A stretch of DNA of 12,016 bases from contig QKGY01000322.1 in NCBI GenBank assembly GCA_003250235.1, forward strand, positions 1 through 12,016. Direction: 5' to 3'. Of this stretch, positions 1 to 6,554 are shown piece after piece. How positions within the stretch are numbered: the first letter of the stretch is position 1; each line of letters begins with the position of its first letter. A program made the translations under genes and the position numbers. The DNA is from Desulfuromonadaceae bacterium (GTDB lineage: Bacteria > Desulfobacterota > Desulfuromonadia > Desulfuromonadales > SZUA-540). Under the pieces are notes generated by a model. The model ran no database searches. It had not been told where the DNA came from and saw nothing but the letters and a program-made list of their open reading frames with translations.

Positions 1-759
1 AACAAAGACGATCATCGCCTCAATCTCTTCGGCTTCGAGGATGCGGGTCAGGGCATCGAGCTTGTGCAGCCCCTTGACCTGCCAGAAGCGCTGCGAAATG
101 GTTTCAACCGTGGAGGTCTTGGTGCGGATGCGAACTTCCACCGGGTCCTTAAGATGACGGCGGGCGATCTTCAGCACATCGTCGGGCATGGTGGCGGAAA
201 AAAGAGCCATCTGGCAACCGGAGGGAGCATGCTGGAGAATCTGTTCCACGTCATCGACAAACCCCATCTTGAGCATCTCGTCCGCTTCGTCCACCACCAC
301 GGCGGAGAGCCGGTCGAGCCTCAGGGTGCCACGGTTCAGATGATCCTGGATGCGTCCGGGGGTGCCGACTACCGCCTGGACGCCGCGGGCCAACTGACGC
401 AGCTGCTGCCCCATATTCTGCCCGCCGTACACGGGAAGCACCTGAAACCCCGGCAGGTGCCGGGCATAGGTCTGCATGGCCTCGGCCACCTGCAGGGCAA
501 GCTCGCGTGTCGGGGTGAGGACCAGGACTTGCGGACTCTTGAGAGCCGGGTCCATCCGGCTCAGAAGCGGCAGGGAAAAGGCTGCCGTCTTGCCCGTTCC
601 GGTCTGGGCCTGGCCGAGCAGGTCGCGCCCTTCGAGAAGGGGGAGGATGCTGCGGGCCTGGATCGGCGAAGGGGTCTCGTAACCCACCTCGTCGATCACC
701 CGGGCAATGGCCGGGGCCAGGGGAAACTGGTCGAAACGGGTGATCTGCGATTCGCTCAT
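1..759 (-). CDS. DEAD-box ATP-dependent RNA helicase, N-terminal part (3' end outside window)
   Basis: ATP-dependent RNA helicase that remodels structured RNA in the cytoplasm (ribosome assembly, RNA decay or cold adaptation in this family). The 253 visible codons hold the whole first RecA-like domain. The Q-motif region has an upstream Phe and Y27-ETPSPIQ. Motif I is AQTGTGKT (51-58), Ia is PTRELA (83-88), Ib is TPGR (133-136), II is DEAD (157-160) and III is SAT (188-190). The second RecA domain is just starting (IVFV at the edge) and is cut off by the window end, so the C-terminal extension that would separate DeaD, RhlE and SrmB types cannot be seen and no symbol is given. The ATG at 757-759 is the first in frame before the Q motif; its Shine-Dalgarno is weak. 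The gene is divergent from the tRNA-Thr remnant. The family call is very secure. Confidence 0.96.
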   Translation of the reverse strand, partial: MSESQITRFDQFPLAPAIARVIDEVGYETPSPIQARSILPLLEGRDLLGQAQTGTGKTAAFSLPLLSRMDPALKSPQVLVLTPTRELALQVAEAMQTYARHLPGFQVLPVYGGQNMGQQLRQLARGVQAVVGTPGRIQDHLNRGTLRLDRLSAVVVDEADEMLKMGFVDDVEQILQHAPSGCQMALFSATMPDDVLKIARRHLKDPVEVRIRTKTSTVETISQRFWQVKGLHKLDALTRILEAEEIEAMIVFV

Positions 760-822
760 GAAAAGCCTGTCGATGAAGGGTGGTGTGGCCGAACGTCCAA
801 AAGGAGGCCGGAAAAGGATTTT

Positions 823-851
823 ATATTACGCGAAAGCCGGTTGCAGGTCCA
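823..851 (-). promoter_or_regulatory. Candidate sigma-70 promoter of the DEAD-box helicase
   Basis: On the minus strand a TGGACC -35-like box is followed after 17 nt by TAATAT; a TATAAA overlaps it. Each box matches the consensus at four of six positions. It would give a leader of roughly 57 nt before the helicase ATG. This rests only on consensus matching and position. Confidence 0.33.
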
Positions 852-926
852 TGGTTTCGTCGCACCCGGGGCAAAAGAAGCAAAAGTCGTCAAAGGGCCG
901 GGCACGGTCGGCACAACTGAAACTGA

Positions 927-955
927 TTGACATCCCCTCAGTTTTGCGCTAAATA
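927..955 (+). promoter_or_regulatory. Strong sigma-70 promoter of the tRNA-Thr locus
   Basis: A perfect TTGACA (927-932) is separated by exactly 17 nt from TAAATA (950-955). Transcription would start near 962, about 14 nt before the tRNA 5' end, which is the usual layout for a bacterial tRNA gene. The promoter looks intact although the tRNA it drives is truncated. Confidence 0.8.
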
Positions 956-975
956 CATGAACCTCATGGCGAAAC

Positions 976-1033
<58 letters not shown>

Positions 1034-1035
1034 TA

Positions 1036-1071
1036 AAGAGCGGGTTTGTCTGCACAGACAAACCCGCTTTT
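1036..1071 (+). terminator. Rho-independent terminator after tRNA-Thr, probably bidirectional
   Basis: A 13-bp perfect inverted repeat (1040-1052 with 1055-1067) is extended by an A-rich 5' side and a T-run on the 3' side (1068-1071). The minus strand has CTCTTTATT after the same hairpin, so it can also end the lipoprotein transcript, whose stop codon lies 21 nt away. Confidence 0.85.
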
Positions 1072-1091
1072 GCTTTTGCTGAACTCCGTGT

Positions 1092-1688
1092 TCAGAGCAG
1101 GACGATGTCGCCGTTGGCGTCCACCGTGTAGAGATCGGGACTCATGGCGTTTTCAACCGGGATGACGATCTCGGTGGCCAGGATCGTCCCGGCCTCCCAC
1201 CCTGAGACCAAGTTCGGGTAATACAGGCGGATGATCGCGTCCGCCGTGGCCTGCGTCTCCAAGGGCTGCCAGCCGTAGATTGCCGTGTCATCGTGGATCA
1301 CCAGAACGGTGACATCCCCGCTCGTGGGCAGGTTCTCGACGCCGTAGGCTCTTACCGTAACGGTGTCGGTGGAGGAATCCTCCCCGTCACTGACCGTAAG
1401 GGTGATGACGTACTCGCCGACCTGGTCCGGAACGAAGGTCGTCGTCGTGCCGCTGGTCGTCGACAGTTCGGCCAGACTGCCGGTCGGGAGGCTGGTCATG
1501 GCCCAGGTATATGTCAGGGTGTCTCCATTGGGGTCGCGCGAGGCGCTGCCATCCAGGGTCACGGTGTCACCGAGGGCCGCCACCGAGTCCTCCCCCGCGT
1601 TGGCAACCGGCCAGGCATTGCCGCAAGCCTGCAGCAGAAAAGGGATACATGCTACCAGCAGCAGCATGAACAATCCGGTCCGTCTCAT
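1092..1688 (-). CDS. PKD-domain lipoprotein
   Basis: Predicted 198-residue exported lipoprotein. A short basic start (MRR) is followed by a hydrophobic stretch and the lipobox LQAC with Cys22 as the lipidation site. Residues about 27-115 form a PKD/K319L-like Ig-fold domain (ANAGEDS, VTLDGSASRDPNGD, YTW, GEYVITLTVSDG), usually a binding or spacer module in surface proteins. The remaining ~80 residues (DVTVLVIHDD to the end) match nothing I recognise and have no visible catalytic motif. I chose the ATG at 1688, not the in-frame ATG 39 nt upstream, because a GGAGGAGG Shine-Dalgarno sits just before it and the signal peptide begins there. It is a stand-alone gene downstream of panE on the same strand; precise function unknown. 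Confidence 0.88.
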   Translation of the reverse strand: MRRTGLFMLLLVACIPFLLQACGNAWPVANAGEDSVAALGDTVTLDGSASRDPNGDTLTYTWAMTSLPTGSLAELSTTSGTTTTFVPDQVGEYVITLTVSDGEDSSTDTVTVRAYGVENLPTSGDVTVLVIHDDTAIYGWQPLETQATADAIIRLYYPNLVSGWEAGTILATEIVIPVENAMSPDLYTVDANGDIVLL

Positions 1689-1709
1689 AGCATCCTCCTC
1701 CGTCACCGC

Positions 1710-1730
1710 CTGTTGCCGACAGGGCAACAG
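1710..1730 (-). other. Leader hairpin upstream of the lipoprotein gene
   Basis: An 8-bp perfect stem, CTGTTGCC and GGCAACAG, encloses a 5-nt loop between a TATACT-like -10 (1749-1754, minus) and the Shine-Dalgarno of the lipoprotein gene. No T-run follows on the minus strand, so it is not an intrinsic terminator. It may stabilise the mRNA or affect ribosome access. Confidence 0.4.
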
Positions 1731-1794
1731 CCTCCCCGGTGCTCTCTAAGTATATCCGCTACCTGGCGGGTTTTCCGGTTTTTTCTTTCCCCCT

Positions 1795-2721
1795 TCAGAA
1801 CCCCTGCTCCATATCCTCCAGGGTTCGGATCAGGTGCAGCATCATCCGGTTGGCGGGGGTGGCCACCCCATAGCGTTTTCCCAGCGAGACCACCTTGCCG
1901 GCAAAGATCTCCACCTCGGTCTTGCGGCCGGCCTCGACATCCTGGAGCATCGAGGTTTTTCCCTCGGGCGAGAGGGAATGCAGGACGCCCTCCCAGGTCG
2001 TCAGGTCGTCAGTCGTTACGCGGACACCGGCCTTTTGCGCCAAGGCGATTACTTCGAGCATCAGCTCCGCCATGACGGCGCGGGCATCTGCCGATTTCTG
2101 AAATACGCCGTACGGGGCACGCAGCACCGCAGAAGCCTGGTTGACCCCTACGTTGATCATGAATTTCCACCACAACATCCGCATCATGTCCACGGGGGTC
2201 TCCCAGGCGAGGCCGGCCCGGCTCAGAGCCTCCTGGGCACGCAGCACCCGGGGCCCAGGCACGGCATTTTCCGCCTCCCCAAAGATGAGCCGACCGGCGT
2301 TTGCCACGGTGATCTCCGCCCCTTGCCGCACCCCGTCGATACCAACGGCGATACAGGGAAGCACCTTCTCCTGTCCGTAAAGCGCACCGATGATCTCCTC
2401 GCTATCGAGGCCGTTCATCACCGAGAGGATAACGGTATCGGGGCCCACGAAGGGGGTCAGCTCGGGAAGCGCCTCGGCCAGCTGATGGTGCTTGAGAGCG
2501 ACGACGATCAGGTCGGCGGGTTCGTCGGCGTTCTGAGGATCGATCACGGCCAGGGGATAGGTCGCCCCGTTGACGCGGACTCCCGTCTTCCTCAGAAGGT
2601 CGCCCCGCTCCCCGGAGGCGGCAAAGGCCACGGAAAAACCCGGCGCAAGGAAAAATCGGCTAGCGTAAAAGCCCCCCAGGGCGCCTGCCCCGAGGACCAC
2701 AACGTTATGAATCGGTGTCAT
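1795..2721 (-). CDS. panE: 2-dehydropantoate 2-reductase (ketopantoate reductase)
   Basis: NADPH-dependent reduction of ketopantoate to pantoate in coenzyme A biosynthesis; cytosolic. The 308-residue protein has the family's usual length. It begins with the Rossmann motif GAGALGG (11-17) and continues with the ALKHHQ segment (Lys77) and MNG (102-104). The C-terminal domain carries WWKFMINVGVNQ with the likely catalytic Lys186, then KTSMLQDVEAGRKTEVE with Ser257 and Glu269, matching the catalytic Lys and Glu of E. coli PanE. The ATG at 2721 is preferred over the adjacent GTG at 2724 because AGGAG lies 7 nt before the ATG and only 4 before the GTG. It is divergent from the MBL-fold gene. The wider superfamily includes related reductases, but retention of all key residues supports PanE. 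Confidence 0.9.
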   Translation of the reverse strand: MTPIHNVVVLGAGALGGFYASRFFLAPGFSVAFAASGERGDLLRKTGVRVNGATYPLAVIDPQNADEPADLIVVALKHHQLAEALPELTPFVGPDTVILSVMNGLDSEEIIGALYGQEKVLPCIAVGIDGVRQGAEITVANAGRLIFGEAENAVPGPRVLRAQEALSRAGLAWETPVDMMRMLWWKFMINVGVNQASAVLRAPYGVFQKSADARAVMAELMLEVIALAQKAGVRVTTDDLTTWEGVLHSLSPEGKTSMLQDVEAGRKTEVEIFAGKVVSLGKRYGVATPANRMMLHLIRTLEDMEQGF

Positions 2722-2845
2722 CACGATACTCCTGGCAAAAAGTCAGTAACGGCTCCTTTGCACCGACAACCGTACCGGCATACAGTGCAGGAACCTTCTG
2801 ATTGGAACCTATCACATTCAATGCGAACGGGCCACCCCTTCTCCC

Positions 2846-2874
2846 TTGCCTCGGTGCGGAATCCTCTGTTATGG
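2846..2874 (+). promoter_or_regulatory. Candidate promoter of the MBL-fold hydrolase gene
   Basis: TTGCCT (2846-2851) is spaced 17 nt from TTATGG (2869-2874) in the 210-bp divergent region between panE and the hydrolase gene. Both boxes match consensus only partly, so this is tentative. Confidence 0.3.
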
Positions 2875-2931
2875 TGGGGACCCAATAGCCCAAAAACAGG
2901 CTCAGGCCACTCCGTACCGGCAGGGATACCC

Positions 2932-3834
2932 ATGACAACGACAGAGCTGTTCTGCATCGATCTCGACCAACCGACCCTTGAGGGATTCCGCCAGTTCATC
3001 AGCGCCTGGCTGCTGCGCCGGGCCGGCCTCACCGTCCTGGTCGACCCTGGCCCTCTGTCGACGATCCCCCACCTGGTCGAGACGCTGAAAAACAAACAGG
3101 TGAACCGTCTGGATTATATCCTGCTGACCCACATTCATATCGACCATGCCGGCGGAACCGGCGCCCTGCTCGAAACCTTTCCCGAAGCCCGGGTCATCTG
3201 TCACCCGGAGGCCGTCAAGCACCTGGTTGCCCCGGAGAATCTCTGGAAGGGGTCCCTGAAGGTCCTGGGAAAGATGGCGGAGGCATACGGGGAAATCATC
3301 GCTGTCCCCGAATCGCGCATCGGCACCCTGGAGGCTCTTGCTTCAGAGGGCATCCAGACGTTTCTTACCCCGGGGCACGCCCCGCACCACCTCTGCTACC
3401 TGTGTGACGACCTGCTCTTTGCCGGCGAAGTGGCCGGGGTACGCTGTTCGGTGAACAACGGGATCTACATGCGTCCCGCCACGCCGCCGCGCTTCATCCT
3501 GGAAGTGGCGCTCGACTCTCTGGAGCGGATGATCGCCCTCACGCCGCAACGCATGGTTTTCGCCCACTACGGGCTGGTGGACAATGCCCTCACCCATCTG
3601 CACATCGCCCGCCGCCAACTTCCCCTTTGGGTAAAAGGGATCGCGGCAACCGCCGATACCGACCCGTCCCGGAAGGAAGAAGCCTTCTTCACCTGGCTTC
3701 TGGACCACGACGAGGTCTACCGCCGCATCGATCAGCTTCCTGCAGATCTGGCGGCCCGGGAGCGTTATTTTCTGGGCAACACCTTCCGGGGCATGAAGGA
3801 ATACGTGGACGGTCTTTCTGCCCCGCAGAAGTAA
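2932..3834 (+). CDS. Metallo-beta-lactamase-fold metallohydrolase
   Basis: Cytosolic hydrolase of the glyoxalase II/MBL superfamily, 300 residues; substrate not predictable. The metal site is visible. H67-x-H69-x-D71-H72 lies in THIHIDHAGG, His149 in TPGHAPHH and His212 in FAHYG. The position normally held by the metal-bridging Asp is Glu166 (LLFAGEVAG). After the core, an extra ~85-residue C-terminal helical segment (about 216-300) may cap the active site or mediate dimerisation, as in other longer members. The ATG at 2932 follows AGGGA by 5 nt; the open frame extends far upstream, but that part is a shadow of panE. No signal peptide. It stands alone between panE and a PEP-CTERM gene, which gives no substrate clue. 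Confidence 0.88.
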   Translation: MTTTELFCIDLDQPTLEGFRQFISAWLLRRAGLTVLVDPGPLSTIPHLVETLKNKQVNRLDYILLTHIHIDHAGGTGALLETFPEARVICHPEAVKHLVAPENLWKGSLKVLGKMAEAYGEIIAVPESRIGTLEALASEGIQTFLTPGHAPHHLCYLCDDLLFAGEVAGVRCSVNNGIYMRPATPPRFILEVALDSLERMIALTPQRMVFAHYGLVDNALTHLHIARRQLPLWVKGIAATADTDPSRKEEAFFTWLLDHDEVYRRIDQLPADLAARERYFLGNTFRGMKEYVDGLSAPQK

Positions 3835-4124
3835 ACGCTGAGCTTTTAGGCGTCAGCTCTCTTACCGGTTAATCCGTCCTGTCAGTTTTTTTTACACCTT
3901 TATGTGGTCGACTCCCTGGCAAACTGCGCTGTTGGCGCATTCTATCGTCATCGGGTTACATCAATCCCCTCTGACCGCTTGTCGGCATTCTTTACACTCA
4001 ACGACCAAGCGCCACATTTCGACAATAAAAATCTATAAATTCAACATGTTACACTCGGGCACTCTGTTTGCATTAAAATTGTTCGACGCTTAAAAAAATT
4101 CTTTAATACAATCTGGAGGCCATT
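3835..4124 (+). other. Intergenic region, AT-rich near its 3' end
   Basis: About 290 bp without a convincing gene. A T8 run near 3885-3892 follows no good stem, so no clear terminator for the MBL gene is visible. From about 4010 the sequence becomes AT-rich (TCTATAAATTC, GCATTAAAATTG), which is where the promoter of the PEP-CTERM gene is expected. I found no clean -35/-10 pair and no good sigma-54 -24/-12 (GG-N10-GC) match. No GEMM-type riboswitch core was recognised. Confidence 0.5.
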
Positions 4125-4763
4125 ATGACACCAATCCGCTTCGCAGCCATTTTCAGCACAACCCTGTTGTTTCTTTCCCTGGCAGTCGGTTCCGCTCTGG
4201 GCTTCAGCGTCGACCTGACCTATCCCAACGAGAGCGGCATGCCCGTGATGACCTATGCAACAGTCAGCGGCACAGTGGATGCGAGCGACTCGTCGCTGTT
4301 CCATTTCAAGGTCGACCTGGATCCCGGCCTCTTTTCTCTTCTGAACGGTGGCGACAATTTTGGTCTGGACAAGTTTTTCTTCAACACCAATCTGAGCCTC
4401 ACCAGCGATATGTTTATCAACATTGACCCCAATACCTGGAGTGTCAACTTCATCAACAACAACGTTGCCGGATTCGGCGTGTTTGACATCAGCCTGACAG
4501 ACCCCGGCACGAGAAGCACATACCTGTACTTTGACATCGACTATACCTCGGCGGTATCCGACGCCAACTTCTTCATCCTTTCCGATGGCGTAGCTGACAA
4601 CGGGGCCGGACATTTTGCCGCCCACATCGGAGGTTTCGATTATGGGGAATTCGGCAGCATTTATGTTCGCGATGGTGCTGCCCCTGTTCCCGAGCCGGGC
4701 ACACTGCTCCTCCTCGGCACCGGCATTCTGGGTCTCGCCTTGTATCGGCGGATTAAAAATTAA
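4125..4763 (+). CDS. PEP-CTERM sorting-domain exported protein
   Basis: Predicted 212-residue secreted protein. An N-terminal signal peptide (hydrophobic 6-26, SALG before a mature start near Phe27) is followed by a ~155-residue beta-rich, Asp/Asn/Ser-rich body with no recognised enzyme motif. A typical PEP-CTERM tail closes the protein: VPEP (188-191), a hydrophobic helix GTLLLLGTGILGLAL and basic RRIKN. In Gram-negative bacteria such tails are cut by exosortase (EpsH/XrtA family) and the proteins go to the outer surface, often alongside exopolysaccharide synthesis. No exosortase is in the window. GGAGG lies 5 nt before the ATG. The gene is monocistronic, with a terminator just downstream. 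The body has no Cys. The sorting class is secure; the function of the body is unknown. Confidence 0.92.
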   Translation: MTPIRFAAIFSTTLLFLSLAVGSALGFSVDLTYPNESGMPVMTYATVSGTVDASDSSLFHFKVDLDPGLFSLLNGGDNFGLDKFFFNTNLSLTSDMFINIDPNTWSVNFINNNVAGFGVFDISLTDPGTRSTYLYFDIDYTSAVSDANFFILSDGVADNGAGHFAAHIGGFDYGEFGSIYVRDGAAPVPEPGTLLLLGTGILGLALYRRIKN

Positions 4764-4800
4764 GGGTTGTTTTCCTTATTCTCTCCAGTGTCCTTTCCTG

Positions 4801-4831
4801 AGGCCGCAGTTTTCACTGCGGCCTTTTTTTT
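4801..4831 (+). terminator. Rho-independent terminator of the PEP-CTERM gene
   Basis: A 10-bp perfect stem (4801-4810 with 4815-4824), GC-rich in the middle with a TTTC loop, is followed by an uninterrupted T8 run, 37 nt after the stop codon. Confidence 0.93.
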
Positions 4832-4924
4832 GAAAAAAGTTCACAAACTCCTGCAGAAGGTGGTATCAAAGCAATTATTATATATACTTGCGAAAAGACA
4901 CCACATCCTGAACGGGAGCCTGCC

Positions 4925-5296
4925 ATGACCCAGCAACGTCGTTTTGGCCGCATCGCCTTCGGTACCGACATCCACATCGAACATCAAGGGGCAACGTATT
5001 CCGGAGCCTTGCAGGACATTGCCCTGAAGGGGGCTCTGCTCCACTTCGAGGCCCTCCCCCCCCTGAAGATGAACGACACCTGTCAATTAAGTATCCACTT
5101 GGTCAACAGTGATATCATCCTCCACTTCAAGGCGGAAGCGATTCATTTCCACCAAGATACCATCGGTTTCAGATTTGTAGAAACCGACCTCGACACCCTC
5201 GCCCACCTGCGCCGTTTGCTCGAACTGAACACGGGCGACGCGGAAAAGGTAGAACAGGAAATCTCTTTTTTGCGAAAAGGGAACTTCCCTCCCTGA
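4925..5296 (+). CDS. Small PilZ-domain protein (c-di-GMP receptor)
   Basis: Stand-alone PilZ protein of 123 residues. The two c-di-GMP-binding signatures are present: R5-R6-F-G-R9 (RxxxR) at the N-terminus and D31-I-A-L-K-G36 ([D/N]x[S/A]xxG) after the first strands. A beta-barrel-like stretch ends with VGFRF-type residues (GFRFVE, about 80-85) and a C-terminal helix (LAHLRRLLEL). Such proteins bind c-di-GMP and change motility, polysaccharide production or transcription through partners; the partner is not deducible. GGGAG lies 6 nt before the ATG. An AT-rich segment with TATACT at 4883-4888 is a possible -10 but lacks a good -35. The gene sits between the PEP-CTERM terminator and the rubrerythrin promoter, so it looks monocistronic. 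Confidence 0.9.
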   Translation: MTQQRRFGRIAFGTDIHIEHQGATYSGALQDIALKGALLHFEALPPLKMNDTCQLSIHLVNSDIILHFKAEAIHFHQDTIGFRFVETDLDTLAHLRRLLELNTGDAEKVEQEISFLRKGNFPP

Positions 5297-5328
5297 TCTG
5301 TCGAAAGCAAAAAACACCCCTACACGCG

Positions 5329-5356
5329 TTGCATACATGACCGAATGTGTTATAGT
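5329..5356 (+). promoter_or_regulatory. Promoter of the rubrerythrin-desulfoferrodoxin operon
   Basis: TTGCAT (5329-5334) is separated by 16 nt from TATAGT (5351-5356), giving a leader of about 48 nt before the rbr ATG with AAGGAG at 5396-5401. The sequence TTATAGTTATT over the -10 partly resembles a PerR/Fur half site. Rubrerythrin genes are PerR targets in several anaerobes, so peroxide control is plausible but not shown. Confidence 0.55.
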
Positions 5357-5410
5357 TATTGGGTTTGCGATAAGTTCAACCCATTTTCACCTGATAAGGA
5401 GAATCGACCA

Positions 5411-5949
5411 ATGGCTTCATTGAAAGGAACCAAAACGGAAAAAAACATCCTGACCGCTTTCTGCGGCGAGAGCCAGGCCCGCAACCGTTATACCTATTTC
5501 TCGGCCCAGGCCCGCAAAGAGGGTTTTGTTCAGATTGCCGACATTTTCGAAGAGACCGCTAACCAGGAGAAAGCGAGGTCGAAATTACTGCGGCCTTTCC
5601 CGCCGGTGTGATCGGCACCACCGCGGAAAATCTCAAAGAGGCCGCCGGCGGCGAGAACTATGAGCATACCACCATGTACCCGGATTTCGCCAAGGTTGCC
5701 CGCCAGGAAGGATTCAACGACATCGCCGATATCTTCATGGCGATCGCCGTCGCGGAAAAGCAGCATGAAAAACGCTATCTGGACCTTCTGGGAAACATTG
5801 AAAACGGTCGCGTCTTCAAACGCCCCGAGACCGTCGTGTGGCGTTGCCGGAACTGCGGGTACCTGCACGAGGGAACTGAGGCTCCCGACAAGTGCGCTGC
5901 CTGCGCCCACCCCAAAGCCCATTTCGAACTTCTTGGCGAAAACTATTAA
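5411..5949 (+). pseudogene. rbr: Rubrerythrin, disrupted by a ~37-nt frameshifting deletion
   Basis: Rubrerythrin is a cytosolic NADH-linked peroxidase of anaerobes with a ferritin-like diiron domain plus a C-terminal rubredoxin domain. The first frame (5411-5611, 66 residues) has family sequence from the start through ETANQEK, including diiron ligands Glu20 and Glu53, then goes out of register and stops. The second frame (from 5608) resumes at VIGTTAENL and carries the remaining ligands (GENYEH, AEKQHEK) and both rubredoxin knuckles (CRNC, CAAC), ending HFELLGENY. Nucleotides just before the resumption, read in the second frame, still encode EVEITAAFPAG, so by comparison with the family only about 13 codons (EHAKRLF...GG) are missing, replaced by 2 nt. 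This removes the His56 ligand. AAGGAG precedes the ATG. The lesion may be real or an assembly error. Confidence 0.85.
5608..5949 (+). CDS. Possible re-initiated C-terminal rubrerythrin fragment with rubredoxin domain
   Basis: The downstream frame can start at GTG 5608, which overlaps the premature TGA stop of the upstream frame as GTGA, the usual arrangement for translational coupling. The 113-residue product would hold half of the ferritin-like four-helix bundle (Glu pair in GENYEH, and E-K-Q-H in AEKQHEK) and a complete rubredoxin-type Fe(Cys)4 site (CRNC ... CAAC). It lacks the upstream ligands, so a normal diiron site is impossible in one chain. No good Shine-Dalgarno precedes the GTG. 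Most probably it is only part of the broken rbr gene; listed because an automatic caller would predict it. Confidence 0.4.
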   Translation: MIGTTAENLKEAAGGENYEHTTMYPDFAKVARQEGFNDIADIFMAIAVAEKQHEKRYLDLLGNIENGRVFKRPETVVWRCRNCGYLHEGTEAPDKCAACAHPKAHFELLGENY

Positions 5950-5971
5950 CGGAAAAAATTGAGGAGGTCTT

Positions 5972-6352
5972 ATGCCTAACAAACTGGAAGTCTACAAGTG
6001 TGAGGTCTGCGGCAATATCGTTGAAGTTCTTCATGGCGGGGCCGGCGCCCTGGTCTGTTGTGGCCAGAATATGAAGTTGATGAGCGAAAATACCGTAGAT
6101 GCCGCCAAGGAGAAACATGTGCCGGTCATCGAAATCGGCAAGGATTCCATTACTGTCAAAGTCGGCAGCGTGGCTCATCCTATGGAAGAGAAACATTATA
6201 TCGAATGGATCGAACTGCTGGCGGATGGTAAAGCCTATCGTCAATTCCTGAATCCCGGGGATAAACCCGAGGCGACATTCAATGTCACCGCCAAAAAGGT
6301 TGCCGCCCGCGAATACTGCAACCTGCACGGTCACTGGAAAGCCGAGGCCTGA
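5972..6352 (+). CDS. dfx: Desulfoferrodoxin (2Fe superoxide reductase)
   Basis: Superoxide reductase that reduces superoxide to hydrogen peroxide without making oxygen; cytosolic, fed by rubredoxin-type donors. The 126-residue protein is complete and colinear with the Desulfovibrio enzyme. Center I is Cys10, Cys13, Cys29, Cys30 (desulforedoxin-like FeCys4). Center II is His49, His69, His75, His119 and Cys116, with the sixth-ligand Glu47 in EKHVP and the EYCNLHGHW end motif. GAGGAGG lies just before the ATG, and the gene follows rbr by only 22 nt, so the two form an operon. The pairing makes sense: the peroxide made here is the substrate of rubrerythrin, which is broken in this sequence. A strong terminator follows. 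Confidence 0.97.
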   Translation: MPNKLEVYKCEVCGNIVEVLHGGAGALVCCGQNMKLMSENTVDAAKEKHVPVIEIGKDSITVKVGSVAHPMEEKHYIEWIELLADGKAYRQFLNPGDKPEATFNVTAKKVAAREYCNLHGHWKAEA

Positions 6353-6370
6353 TACCGAGAGCGATATAAG

Positions 6371-6412
6371 AAAAGCAAAGAGGCACCCAGCAGGGTGCCT
6401 CTTTGCTTTTCT
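6371..6412 (+). terminator. Rho-independent terminator of the rbr-dfx operon
   Basis: An 18-bp perfect stem (6371-6388 with 6393-6410) with loop AGCA and flanking A4/T4 lies 18 nt after the dfx stop. Confidence 0.93.
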
Positions 6413-6468
6413 ACGATTACAGAAAGCTCCGAAACAACAAGTCTCTCGCCCGCTCCGATCAAGCCCTC

Positions 6469-6498
6469 TTGTACCACTTCAAAAATCGCTGCTATAGT
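6469..6498 (+). promoter_or_regulatory. Promoter of the K+ channel / cyclotransferase unit
   Basis: TTGTAC (6469-6474), an 18-nt spacer and TATAGT (6493-6498) lie between the dfx terminator and the channel gene, giving a leader of roughly 50 nt. Confidence 0.5.
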
Positions 6499-6554
6499 GA
6501 CCTTCGACTGCCACCATCCGCTACGTGCAACGCCACTACCGAAGGATATGCCCG

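Noticed and set aside
64..930. 288-residue plus-strand open frame
   Set aside because: It is antisense to the DEAD-box helicase, whose motifs are unmistakable on the minus strand, and the translation is low-complexity with no family sequence.
1036..1071. Attachment-site or integron-like hairpin next to the tRNA remnant
   Set aside because: The hairpin with A-rich and T-rich flanks is fully explained as a terminator, and no integrase gene or direct repeat of the tRNA 3' end is present.
1834..2931. Long N-terminal extension of the MBL-fold open frame
   Set aside because: This part is antisense to panE and lacks family sequence; the ATG at 2932 with a good ribosome site begins the recognisable protein.
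3920..3950. Possible sigma-54 promoter (TGGC-containing) upstream of the PEP-CTERM gene
   Set aside because: The GG and GC elements are not at the required spacing in any candidate I aligned.
3902..4093. 63-residue open frame in the gap before the PEP-CTERM gene
   Set aside because: No Shine-Dalgarno, no recognisable domain and composition unlike the neighbouring genes; treated as non-coding.
4041..4625. 194-residue minus-strand open frame
   Set aside because: Antisense shadow of the PEP-CTERM gene, which has a signal peptide, a sorting tail and a proper ribosome site on the plus strand.
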